A stretch of 32,927 nucleotides of DNA. Origin: JBBIUS01 sp037440105 (lineage in GTDB: Bacteria; Patescibacteriota; Patescibacteriia; XYB2-FULL-38-15). The stretch covers positions 1-32,927 of the forward strand of contig JBBIUS010000008.1 in the NCBI GenBank assembly GCA_037440105.1, written 5' to 3'. A model generated the notes under the pieces. That model worked only from the letters and a program-made list of their open reading frames with translations, was not told the origin of the DNA and searched no databases. Positions 13,693-21,602 of this stretch are shown here, piece by piece (the first letter of the stretch is position 1; the number at the start of each line of letters is the position of its first letter). Position numbers and translations under genes: made by a program.

Positions 13693-15579
13693 TTAACTTC
13701 TCCCTTCCTCTGCCAATTTTTCTTCAAATTCCTTCTTGGCTGCCTCAATTTCTAAAAGTTGACGCGGGTCAGAAGTAATTAATTGATCTTCAGAATACGA
13801 AGCAACAACTTTAATCGCGGCATGTTTTGCCCCAGCAAAAAATATTCCTTCACCTACCCCACACTCTAAAAGCAAATATTTTTCTCCTTGAGTCAAAAGA
13901 AATGTTTTTTGGACTAAATCAATAGCAGCCGGAGATTGTTTAAGCAAAATCTGCATTGATGAATTTGTCACAATTGCCTGCCCATAAGGAGACGTCAAAA
14001 AATCATTGACATCTTGAGTGATTGTTGTCACGCCTAAATAATATTTTCGACATCTTTTAACCAAAGCGAAGATAAATTTTGCGCTGTCCTCATGCTGCAT
14101 CAGCCACCATGCTTCGTCAACCACTAGAATTCTTTTTTTGCGCTCTGAGCGGACAACATTCCAAATAAAGTTAACAATGTTATAAATAGCAATTGGGCGA
14201 AGTTCATCTTCCAGGTCTCTAACTGAAAAAACAACCAATGGATTTCTCACATCAACAGTTGTTGGGCTGTTTAAAAGACCGGCGAAAGTTCCTTCAGTGT
14301 ATTTTTTAAGTCGGGTAACTAGATCAGCTGTCCCTTCCATACCTTCAAGAATATCTTGAAAATCGCTCATTGTCGGCGGTTCAAGTCGGCTGATATCCGC
14401 GCCTGGGACAATATCTTTTTTAGCGTAAGTTTCAAGAAGAGCCCTATCAACTAAAGAATCTTCCTGAGGAGTAAGTTTCCCAAGCATTAATCTAACTAAA
14501 CCTTTTAAAGTAATGACAGCGCTCCGAATAATGTCTTCCGAACTAACTTCTTCGCCAACCGGACGCGGCAGATCAAATGGATTAATTTTAGAATCAGAAG
14601 CCAGAGAAATATTGATGTATGCTCCGCCAACCGCGTCTGAAAGGTGTTTATACTCCATTTCAGGGTCAATCACCATAACTTCTGTCCCAAGCATTAAACT
14701 TCTCAGCACCTCTAATTTAATAGTATAACTTTTTCCTGCGCCTGATGTTGCAAAAACAACAGCATTTGCGTTCTGAAGCGAAAAACGATCAAATAAAATT
14801 AAACTGTTATTATGCCGATTAATACCATAAAGAATTCCGTTATCTGAAGTCAAATCTGCTGAAGTAAAGGGGAAAGAAGAAGCAATTGGCGAAGAATTCA
14901 TGTTAAAAGTAATCATCAACTCATCATTGCAGAGCGGGATGGTAGAATTAAAACCTTGTTCGGCCTGATACAAGACTCTTTTTGTGTAAATTAACTTTGA
15001 ACCAAAAATTGATTCTATATCTTCTGAAAGTCGATCGAGTTCTTCTTTATTTTTAGCGTAGATAGTCACATAAAGAGCAAATTGAAAAAAGTGCTCAGTT
15101 CCTTGTGTAAGGTCGTCTCTCAACTGTTCTATATCGCGCAAAGCTGTCTCGCGAATCGGGTCCCGCGGCGCTCCTTTTTCAGCATCAGCCATAATTTGAG
15201 CTTCAAGAACACCGACTTTTTTCTTTAACTGCTTCAAAATAATTTCTGCTTTAACAGGATAAAAAAACATCCCAACATCCAAAGCAGTGTTTAAGTTGAT
15301 AATCGGCGTAAACCAACCGACAGAAATATATCTCGGATAAGAAATAACAAAAATTGTCCTGACATATTTGTCGCCCAAAAGAAGATAAGAAGGCTCAATT
15401 TTCATTGAAGCCGGAGCAATAATGTCTTGAATAGAAACTACGCCCTTTCTATAAATTCTTTCTTCTTCTAAGAGAATTTTTTCCTCCTCAATTCTTTTCT
15501 TTTCTTCTTCTGGCGTTAAGGGCGCGGCCGGAGGAGGCGCTTTTTCTTTTTTAAAAACGGCAAAAGGTTTAAAAGCCAT
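13693..15579 (-). CDS. virB4: VirB4-like T4SS ATPase
   Basis: A 628-residue protein. The N-terminal part has a charged coiled stretch (about 22-45) and a TraC/VirB4-type domain (about 46-240). The P-loop ATPase has Walker A ATSGAGKS (277-284), VMVIDPEMEY (301-310), Walker B RILVVDEAWWLM (483-494) and TTITQDV (518-524). VirB4/TraC ATPases power assembly and substrate transfer in type IV secretion at the cytoplasmic face. Upstream genes PrgI and the TraC-like protein are usual partners. No Shine-Dalgarno precedes the ATG. No relaxase or VirD4 coupling protein appears in the window, so the locus may serve DNA uptake or surface-appendage assembly rather than conjugation (inference). Confidence 0.93.
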   Translation of the reverse strand: MAFKPFAVFKKEKAPPPAAPLTPEEEKKRIEEEKILLEEERIYRKGVVSIQDIIAPASMKIEPSYLLLGDKYVRTIFVISYPRYISVGWFTPIINLNTALDVGMFFYPVKAEIILKQLKKKVGVLEAQIMADAEKGAPRDPIRETALRDIEQLRDDLTQGTEHFFQFALYVTIYAKNKEELDRLSEDIESIFGSKLIYTKRVLYQAEQGFNSTIPLCNDELMITFNMNSSPIASSFPFTSADLTSDNGILYGINRHNNSLILFDRFSLQNANAVVFATSGAGKSYTIKLEVLRSLMLGTEVMVIDPEMEYKHLSDAVGGAYINISLASDSKINPFDLPRPVGEEVSSEDIIRSAVITLKGLVRLMLGKLTPQEDSLVDRALLETYAKKDIVPGADISRLEPPTMSDFQDILEGMEGTADLVTRLKKYTEGTFAGLLNSPTTVDVRNPLVVFSVRDLEDELRPIAIYNIVNFIWNVVRSERKKRILVVDEAWWLMQHEDSAKFIFALVKRCRKYYLGVTTITQDVNDFLTSPYGQAIVTNSSMQILLKQSPAAIDLVQKTFLLTQGEKYLLLECGVGEGIFFAGAKHAAIKVVASYSEDQLITSDPRQLLEIEAAKKEFEEKLAEEGRS

Positions 15580-15600
15580 ATATCAAAATATCTAATTTCT

Positions 15601-16057
15601 AATTAACCTAATTGACCTAATTTCTAATCAAATGCCAATTATTAAATGACCAAAATTATTTTTTCTTTTTAAGTTTATTAACTATTGAATTAAAGATAAG
15701 ATTTAGTTCTTTTGCTTCTTGCCATAATTTTTTGGCTTCATCTTTTGATGCAGGTTCAGCCACCACAATCATCATTAACCAGTGTTTTGTTTCACGCGCC
15801 TCTTTTTTACAGATGCCAATTTTATGTTTAAAGTCATCTTTAGGCTCGGCGTCATCTGCTTCGCAATAATTAGCGCCAATGCTAGTTCCAGATTTTACTA
15901 ATTGAGTTATTAAAGGATTAGTAATAGGATTTTGTGAAATCTTTTTAGCAAATCTTATAATATCTTCGCCAAACCGAGCTGTTCTTTCTTCCAAATCATA
16001 CTTTTTAGGCATTGGATCATTAGTCATTGGAATTTCTTTAGGTCAATTAGGTTAATT
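15601..16057 (-). mobile_element. Inverted-repeat-bounded four-helix-bundle element (IVS-like)
   Basis: A perfect 20-bp inverted repeat, AATTAACCTAATTGACCTAA at 15601-15620 and its complement at 16038-16057, encloses one complete gene (15656-16027). The element sits between two T4SS genes on the same strand. In the operon RNA the repeats would form a long stem with the gene in the loop. This matches the layout of 23S rRNA intervening sequences, which encode the same protein family and are cut out by RNase III. The repeats are AT-rich words that also occur elsewhere in Patescibacterial spacers, so chance origin is possible. No target-site duplication was identified. Confidence 0.5.
15656..16027 (-). 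CDS. Four helix bundle protein (S23 / 23S rRNA IVS family)
   Basis: A 123-residue protein of family-typical length. The recognisable signature runs KYDLEERTARFGEDIIRFAK, then NPITNPLITQLVKSGTSIGANYCEADDAEPKDDFKHKIGICKKEARETKHWL, ending in a Lys tail. The family forms small pentameric four-helix barrels; members are found in 23S rRNA intervening sequences and relatives serve diversity-generating retroelements (Avd), but cellular function is unknown. The gene interrupts the T4SS run between the TraC-like gene and virB4 and lies inside a perfect inverted repeat. ATG 16027 or ATG 16012 could be the start; neither has a Shine-Dalgarno. No reverse transcriptase or variable repeat is in the window. 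Confidence 0.9.
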   Translation of the reverse strand: MTNDPMPKKYDLEERTARFGEDIIRFAKKISQNPITNPLITQLVKSGTSIGANYCEADDAEPKDDFKHKIGICKKEARETKHWLMMIVVAEPASKDEAKKLWQEAKELNLIFNSIVNKLKKKK

Positions 16058-16063
16058 TTCACC

Positions 16064-16744
16064 CTACTCTTCCACCCTAACCTTTGCCATATCAGACGCT
16101 TTTTCTGTTTCAGCAACTTCAGGATTATAAATATTATAGTATAACTCAATTAAACTTTGGGTATCCAAAATCACAGAACTCAAGCCCATGCTTGATAAAA
16201 GCATCTGAATATGTTCAACTCTTGTCATTAAGTCTCTTCTTCTCTTTTTAAATTTTTCCTCAGACAGACGCACTGCCGCGCCCGGCGTAAAAACTTCTCC
16301 TAACCTTGCCCAAAATCCTTTTCTTTTGTCTGAAAGCGGATCATAAGGCACAATAACATAAAATCTTTTTGACATAATGTCTCCCATTTCAACAAGTTCT
16401 TTTACATACTGCCTATAATCAGCAATCTGAATTCGGAGAAGTTCATGTGTTTGCTCTTTTTCAGCTTTCTTTAGCCGCTCTAGATAATCGTCAATATTTA
16501 ATTTTCTTGATTGAACTACAATCTGTAAAGGAAATTCAAGGGAATTTAAAAAACTTACATATGCTGAAATGATTGCGTTCTGTTCCTCTTCGGATTTTAA
16601 GGCAAAATTGATGCTTGAAACCAAAAGCACGGACCTAAGGGTTCCGTCTTTTAAAATCACGCAATCCTCTCTTATCTCTGCGATGTCCAAATATTTTTTT
16701 GTTGCTGGCCCAGGTTTTGGCCCAGCAAGTTTCTTGCTTTGCAT
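16064..16744 (-). CDS. TraC/VirB4 N-terminal-domain-like protein
   Basis: A 226-residue protein without a P-loop. The first 110 residues (YLDIAEIREDCVILKDGTLRSVLLVSSINF, then SFLNSLEFPLQIVVQSRKLNIDDYLERL) resemble the N-terminal domain of TraC/VirB4-family ATPases. VIVPYDPL at about 129-136 and a helical stretch RRRDLMTRVEHIQMLLSSMGL follow. It stands between PrgI and the VirB4-like ATPase, as in other Patescibacterial loci. I infer it works as a separate subunit docking the ATPase to the membrane complex. The ATG follows an AT-rich spacer with no Shine-Dalgarno. Only the four-helix-bundle element separates it from virB4. Confidence 0.8.
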   Translation of the reverse strand: MQSKKLAGPKPGPATKKYLDIAEIREDCVILKDGTLRSVLLVSSINFALKSEEEQNAIISAYVSFLNSLEFPLQIVVQSRKLNIDDYLERLKKAEKEQTHELLRIQIADYRQYVKELVEMGDIMSKRFYVIVPYDPLSDKRKGFWARLGEVFTPGAAVRLSEEKFKKRRRDLMTRVEHIQMLLSSMGLSSVILDTQSLIELYYNIYNPEVAETEKASDMAKVRVEE

Positions 16745-16804
16745 GTTTCTTAAAATTTATAACTTATAACCAAAACCTCAAGTTTCGAGTTATGAACTTT
16801 AAGG

Positions 16805-17230
16805 TCATTCCCCCCTATAAACTCCTCCTGTATTAACAATTAAAGACAATTCGGAAAGTCGTGTGGCAGTAAGAGGTTCTTTAACAGGTTTTGGGACAAC
16901 TACTTTTACCTCTTCTTTTTTTAAATATCTTCTGAGTTCCTCGTCTGCTAATTCTTTATTCCAAATACGAAGTTTCGGCCTTCGAAATGTTTGAAATAAA
17001 TTCAAAAGAAAATAATGAAATGGCTGACCATTTATTTTTACAAATGCTAAAACAACCCCTAAGGCAAAGGTAGACAAACCAAAAAGGACGAAATAAATAA
17101 AAGTCATCAATTTGTAAAAAATAAAAAGAAGAAGAGCCACAACAAGAAGAATAACAAACTGGCGAGTCGTGATCGGACCCAATATTTTATCTTCAACATC
17201 TATAAATTGAGGGACGACAAATTGTTGCAT
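16805..17230 (-). CDS. prgI: PrgI family T4SS membrane protein (VirB3-like)
   Basis: A 141-residue protein with the PrgI signature at its start (FVVPQFIDVEDKILGPITTRQF), two close membrane spans (about 25-44 and 46-66), and the conserved FHYFLLNLFQTFRRPKLRIWNKE at about 76-98. A short Lys/Glu tail follows. PrgI/VirB3-type proteins link the VirB4 ATPase to the inner-membrane channel. The gene order PrgI, TraC-like, VirB4-like supports the call. ATG 17230 has no Shine-Dalgarno. A 263-base spacer with a REP-like element separates it from the preceding gene, so a separate transcript is possible. Confidence 0.92.
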   Translation of the reverse strand: MQQFVVPQFIDVEDKILGPITTRQFVILLVVALLLFIFYKLMTFIYFVLFGLSTFALGVVLAFVKINGQPFHYFLLNLFQTFRRPKLRIWNKELADEELRRYLKKEEVKVVVPKPVKEPLTATRLSELSLIVNTGGVYRGE

Positions 17231-17304
17231 AAAACTAAAATATTTTTGTCAAAACAGCATGCACGTTTTTGCAGAGTCAGGCCGAAATCCCACAAAAACC
17301 AGAT

Positions 17305-17344
17305 GTAGCCGCAACCTTTAGGTTGCGCAATTCCTGATAATTTC
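17305..17344 (+). repeat. REP-like hairpin repeat (copy of 9535-9574)
   Basis: Forty bases beginning GTAGCCGCAACCTTTAGGTT match the reverse complement of 9535-9574 at 39 of 40 positions by eye. The core forms a GCAACC/GGTTGC hairpin. The trailing bases to about 17375 include CTCGCAGGCTTG, a broken relative of the 9624-9648 hairpin. Confidence 0.85.
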
Positions 17345-17493
17345 GGTAGCAACATCTCGCAGGCTTGTTATTCTGTAAACGAAATGGACAAATTCATCCA
17401 TTTTCTTTTTAGTTTATCTTGAAAATCTGGCATTATTCTCTTGTTATTTTGTTGTCTTATTATCTTGATTCAATTCAATTATATCATAAAACA

Positions 17494-19167
17494 CTAATAC
17501 CTCAAAGATTTGTTCAATTCCATTATTGCCTTGATCTCTTCTTCAGTAAGCACTGGTTTTCCGGCTTCTTCTCTTTTTTTAATAATTTCACTAACTGGCT
17601 TACCTTGAGTAATTATTTCTTTTGCTATCCCCAAATAAAGTTTATTAACCTCTGATTCCTGCCAAGCTCGAATACCAGCGATTTTTTTAGTCAATGATTC
17701 TTTTTCTAGGAGATTTAATTTTTCTTTTATCTTTTGGACTGCTTCGCGAGGTTCATTGCTTAACCGTCTAAAATCAATCAAGGTCATTTCCCTAATTTCT
17801 TCAACTGGTCCAATAAGTCTTGGCTTAACTTTTATATCTTCAAGGCGAGGTCTTTTGCTCGGGACTTCAGGTCTTCTATAAGCCGGCTGGACAGGTTTTA
17901 AAATTTCTAATGGTTTTACTTTTGGCGGAGCAGAAGGCAAAACAGGAGGAGTTATTTCTTTTTTAGGAACTTCTGGCTCGGGAGGAAAAACAGGTTTTTG
18001 TATTTCTTTAACCGGAACAGTCGGTTTTTCTGGTGGTTGAACTTTTGGCAAAGGCGGAGCTTCAACTATTTTTGTAATCCCTGGAGAAACAGGTGCTTGT
18101 GGCGCAGCTGCCTTTGGCTGCATAGCAATCGGCGGAGCCAAAAGCTCAGACCCTAAAGTTAAAGAAGCAGTCTCAGCTGGCTTGCCAGTGATTTGAGTCC
18201 AGCGAGCGTCAATTTTTTCTTTAATCTTTTCCTCTGCTTTTTTTCTTTCCAGCGCGATTTTTTGTTTTTCTTCTTCTATTGCCTTTCTTATTTTTTCCTC
18301 CTCTTCTTTTCTTAATCGCTCTTCTAAGACGCTTACTTTTTTTCGAGCCGCGCTTAATACTTTTTCAATTTGTTCCTCTTTTAATCCTAAACCAGCCGGT
18401 TCTGGAGCATAAAGCAGAGTTGCTCTTGTTTCATAACCGTCGCGAATATCTTTAAGATGGGTTAATAAAATATTTTCTAACTTTTTCCGGTTTATTTCAT
18501 CAAGAACCAAGCCGCTCTCGCGAATAATCTCGTCAATAAGTTTTGCAATCTCAATTGGTTTTAACCCAGCCACCAAAACGGGGAGTTTTTCTTTGTGAGC
18601 CAAAATCTCTTGCTCATCAGCCGGAGAAAAAACAAACTCTGCTACGCCAGAGGTTATTGGTGGAGCTGACAAAGGTGGGGACGGCGGTGCTTCTAGGGGC
18701 GCTGCCACCTTTTCAAGAACTGGCGGGGCTTCTGTCTCTTTTGCCGACGGCGCGACAGGCGGCGCTGCTGGTGAAGCTTTCGGCGGCACTGGCAAAATTT
18801 TCTCTTTTTCAGGCGCTGCCTTGGGAGGTCTTGTCTTTGCTTTATCAATCAACTGTATTATTAAATTCGCTTGCTCTGCGCTAAAAGCCATACCACCTGC
18901 ATTAACTTGCTGCGTAAGTGTACTTTTTGTTTCAAATCTATCTCTTACATCGCGAAGATAGGCATCAATAATTTCTTCTAGTCTTTTCTTCAATCTTTCT
19001 TCGACTGTAATTCCACTTTCTTTAATTATTTTTTCTACAACTTGAGCAGCAGCCAAAACCGGCTTGGGCAGAGAAATTTCTTCCAAATCATAAAGCCGGC
19101 CGCCTCGCAAAACTTTAAAACGGCCTGTTGCGTCTTTAATTAAAATTTCGTCCTCAAATTGATTCAT
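17494..19167 (-). CDS. Hypothetical protein with internal domain duplication and Pro-rich linkers
   Basis: A 557-residue protein. Two related helical domains, about 34-112 and 194-277, share a pattern KIIKESGITVEERLKKRLEE...DVRDRFET vs EIIRESGLVLDEINRKKLEN...DIRDGYET. They are separated by an Ala/Pro-rich linker (about 113-180). A Glu/Lys/Arg coiled coil (about 278-325), a second Pro-rich region (about 340-440) and a helical tail with EEIREMTLIDFRRLS follow. No membrane span or catalytic motif is visible. It lies in the T4SS run 27 bases after the 414-residue gene, so a cytoplasmic or scaffold role in the apparatus is plausible. Not recognised as a named family. Confidence 0.75.
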   Translation of the reverse strand: MNQFEDEILIKDATGRFKVLRGGRLYDLEEISLPKPVLAAAQVVEKIIKESGITVEERLKKRLEEIIDAYLRDVRDRFETKSTLTQQVNAGGMAFSAEQANLIIQLIDKAKTRPPKAAPEKEKILPVPPKASPAAPPVAPSAKETEAPPVLEKVAAPLEAPPSPPLSAPPITSGVAEFVFSPADEQEILAHKEKLPVLVAGLKPIEIAKLIDEIIRESGLVLDEINRKKLENILLTHLKDIRDGYETRATLLYAPEPAGLGLKEEQIEKVLSAARKKVSVLEERLRKEEEEKIRKAIEEEKQKIALERKKAEEKIKEKIDARWTQITGKPAETASLTLGSELLAPPIAMQPKAAAPQAPVSPGITKIVEAPPLPKVQPPEKPTVPVKEIQKPVFPPEPEVPKKEITPPVLPSAPPKVKPLEILKPVQPAYRRPEVPSKRPRLEDIKVKPRLIGPVEEIREMTLIDFRRLSNEPREAVQKIKEKLNLLEKESLTKKIAGIRAWQESEVNKLYLGIAKEIITQGKPVSEIIKKREEAGKPVLTEEEIKAIMELNKSLRY

Positions 19168-19194
19168 TATCTTATCACACTCTCTAACTCAATT

Positions 19195-20439
19195 TCAAAA
19201 AGTGCTCCAACAAAATTCTTTTTTTGATAAATCAAAATATACCAGCCCTTTATATTTGTCATCTTTGCTGCCCTTTTTCAAGAGATTAAAAAGCTGCATG
19301 CCTAACCTGCCTGATTCATCTTCACTCATTCCTGCGATGTCCATTAAAATATGTTTCAAAAACGCAGCCACATATTGCGGCGCCCTTGGGTTTACTTTAA
19401 ATCCTTCTAAATCCAATGTTTTGCCTTTTTCTCGAAAATAAGCAATCATCATCTCATTAAATTTTTCCTTTTCTAAAATTTTCTCTAATTCTCCTTTTTC
19501 AGCCAAAATCTTTAAAATTGCTGCGATTTTAATTTTATTTGGCGCTTTACCAGGAGTAACAGTGATAGTTCTCAATAGTTCATTGGCTAACTTTCCAAAA
19601 TTACCAGCCGTTGCCTTTAAAATTTTTGCAATCTCTTTTTCTTCTGCTTCTTTTTCGAAACCTCGATACTTTGCTTCAACTTCACCTTTTATTTCTCCTA
19701 AAGTTTCTAAACTTTCTAATTGTTTTAATGCTTCTTTTTCTTTACGACCGATTCTTTCAATTATTCCGCCTTCATAAATATCAATCTCTCCTTCAACATT
19801 AAATATCATTAGTTCCTCAATACCTTCAAATTCTAAAGATGAAAATTTTAATTTCTCATAAAATTTCAAAAGATATTCTAATTTTTTTCTACTTCCAGCG
19901 CTTAAATTCTTGGCGTTTGGAGAAGATAGCAAATATTCTGAAAGCTTTAAAGCGCTAACTTTTTCAAATCCCATTAGCCGATTATAATCAGTCAGCCAAT
20001 TTTTTAGTGTGCCTTTTATTTTTTTCTCTTCTAAAAGAAGGGGCTCTTCTGTTAAAGATTGGTCATTTAAAAGTAATGCTTCCTTAATTTTTTTCTTTAA
20101 TGTATCCCGGTCCTCAAAAATAGGAATAGAAATTAATTTGGTTTTTATTTTCTCCCAAAGATCATAATCTGGCATTTCAAAAATCAACATTAAATTATTT
20201 TGAATTAATTCAAGGATGTCCGATTCTTTGAGAAAAGGCAAAGAAATAAATTTAGATTGAGCTAAAATATTCTGATAATCAGACTGCATCTCTGCCCTTT
20301 CAACCGGCACCTCAACTAATAATCTTGATAAACCTAAAACAATTTGATGCGCCCTAAAAGGCAAATCAAATAGGGCAGCCTCTTTTGTGTGCCATTTAAA
20401 TGCTTCTAAAATTCTTGGATCATTTAAATCAATAGGCAT
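19195..20439 (-). CDS. Hypothetical helical protein in the T4SS run
   Basis: A 414-residue soluble protein, largely helical, rich in Leu, Glu and Lys, with no membrane span or signal. I recognise no domain. Notable stretches are FDLPFRAHQIVLGLSRLLVEVP near the start, a coiled Glu/Lys region about 230-290, and a C-terminal QYVAAFLKHILMDIAG segment. It is 25 bases from the previous gene and 28 from the next, so it is surely co-transcribed with the VirB6-like and PrgI genes. Conserved position beside T4SS genes is the only clue to its job. No Shine-Dalgarno before the ATG. Confidence 0.7.
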   Translation of the reverse strand: MPIDLNDPRILEAFKWHTKEAALFDLPFRAHQIVLGLSRLLVEVPVERAEMQSDYQNILAQSKFISLPFLKESDILELIQNNLMLIFEMPDYDLWEKIKTKLISIPIFEDRDTLKKKIKEALLLNDQSLTEEPLLLEEKKIKGTLKNWLTDYNRLMGFEKVSALKLSEYLLSSPNAKNLSAGSRKKLEYLLKFYEKLKFSSLEFEGIEELMIFNVEGEIDIYEGGIIERIGRKEKEALKQLESLETLGEIKGEVEAKYRGFEKEAEEKEIAKILKATAGNFGKLANELLRTITVTPGKAPNKIKIAAILKILAEKGELEKILEKEKFNEMMIAYFREKGKTLDLEGFKVNPRAPQYVAAFLKHILMDIAGMSEDESGRLGMQLFNLLKKGSKDDKYKGLVYFDLSKKEFCWSTF

Positions 20440-20463
20440 AATGTTTTATTAAATCGCGTTTTC

Positions 20464-21567
20464 TTATTTTGCCATTTCTCTCTCTAATTCCTCTGCCATT
20501 TCCGGCTTCTTTCTTGGCTCCTCAACAAATTTTTTCAAAGCCTCAATAAAAGACGGCTTTATGCCGATTACTTCTAATTCATCTATGTTTTCATACAAAA
20601 CCTTGGCGGTTTCTTGATTAAATTCTTTTTTAATTAACTGCTTTTCAAAAATATCGGAAAAAAGCATTAAAATTAATTTGCCCTCTCGGCCAAGTTCAAA
20701 ATCACTGCCCGCGCCAAGATTAAATTTCTCGCGCGGGACATAACTGCCATAAGATAGCGGCCCAAAAACGCGAGCTGAAATCTCTGGTTTAATTCTTTTT
20801 AAATTATGCGCCAATACTAATAGATACTCTTCTTCATTCAATTGATACCAAACGCGCGCTTTTCGACCAACGGCAAAACTAAGACTCCAATGTTTTAAAC
20901 ATTCTGATAAAGAAGCCACTTCATATTCAATAGTGTAAGACATCTGTTGAAATAAAAAATTTTCTAAAGCCCTCTCCCCGAATATTTGTCGCTCGCCAAC
21001 AATTACTTCGTTAAAAAATTGATGTAAACCTGAAATATTTGAAGGATAACCATAATAATTTAAAAACTCTTTTCCTAAACCACTGACAACTATTTTTTTG
21101 AAAACAGCGCCAATGCCGGCTAAATCGCCTTTCCCTAAAAATGCTTTAAAACGCTCAATTAAAGGATCAATTTTTTCTACTGCACCAATCTCCTTTAAAA
21201 TTTCTGCTTCGCTTTTTCTTCTTCGGCTATCTTCCTCAACTAAAATCGGCCAAATGCCGGCGGTTGCTTCCTGCCATTCTTTATCTGCTTCTTCAGCAGA
21301 TTTCTCAGCCGCCTCTTCTAATTTTTTTATTTTTGCTTCCCTTTCTTCTTTTGGCAAAGATAAAAGTTTTAACCGATGCAAAGATAAATCTAAATCTTCG
21401 TCAATTTTTTTTATCTCTGTTTCTCGCTCTTTTGGAGACATTGTTTCAAATCTTTTTGCTTCAACTAAAAGACGCTCCCATAAATCTTTTTCTTCGCCAG
21501 GTTCAAGTTTTGCAACATAATCTTGCAATTCTTGAAGCGTATTCTTTACTTGCCCATTTGGAGACAT
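20464..21567 (-). CDS. Hypothetical helical protein in the T4SS run
   Basis: A 367-residue soluble protein. The first 125 residues form a strongly charged coiled-coil-like region (LHRLKLLSLPKEEREAKIKKLEEAAEKSAEEADKE in part). The middle (about 130-330) looks globular, with aromatic-rich phrases such as NYYGYPSNISGLHQFF, RKARVWYQLNEEEYLL and GPLSYGSYVPREKF. The end is Glu/Lys-rich. No domain is recognised. It is 35 bases after the VirB6-like gene. I infer a cytoplasmic partner of the membrane complex. No Shine-Dalgarno precedes ATG 21567. Confidence 0.7.
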   Translation of the reverse strand: MSPNGQVKNTLQELQDYVAKLEPGEEKDLWERLLVEAKRFETMSPKERETEIKKIDEDLDLSLHRLKLLSLPKEEREAKIKKLEEAAEKSAEEADKEWQEATAGIWPILVEEDSRRRKSEAEILKEIGAVEKIDPLIERFKAFLGKGDLAGIGAVFKKIVVSGLGKEFLNYYGYPSNISGLHQFFNEVIVGERQIFGERALENFLFQQMSYTIEYEVASLSECLKHWSLSFAVGRKARVWYQLNEEEYLLVLAHNLKRIKPEISARVFGPLSYGSYVPREKFNLGAGSDFELGREGKLILMLFSDIFEKQLIKKEFNQETAKVLYENIDELEVIGIKPSFIEALKKFVEEPRKKPEMAEELEREMAK

Positions 21568-21602
21568 AAATTTTAGATTCTACTTACTTTAACTTAATTT
21601 TT

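Noticed and set aside
15656..16027. Diversity-generating retroelement accessory gene (Avd)
   Set aside because: The protein family is related, but there is no reverse transcriptase, template repeat or variable repeat nearby.
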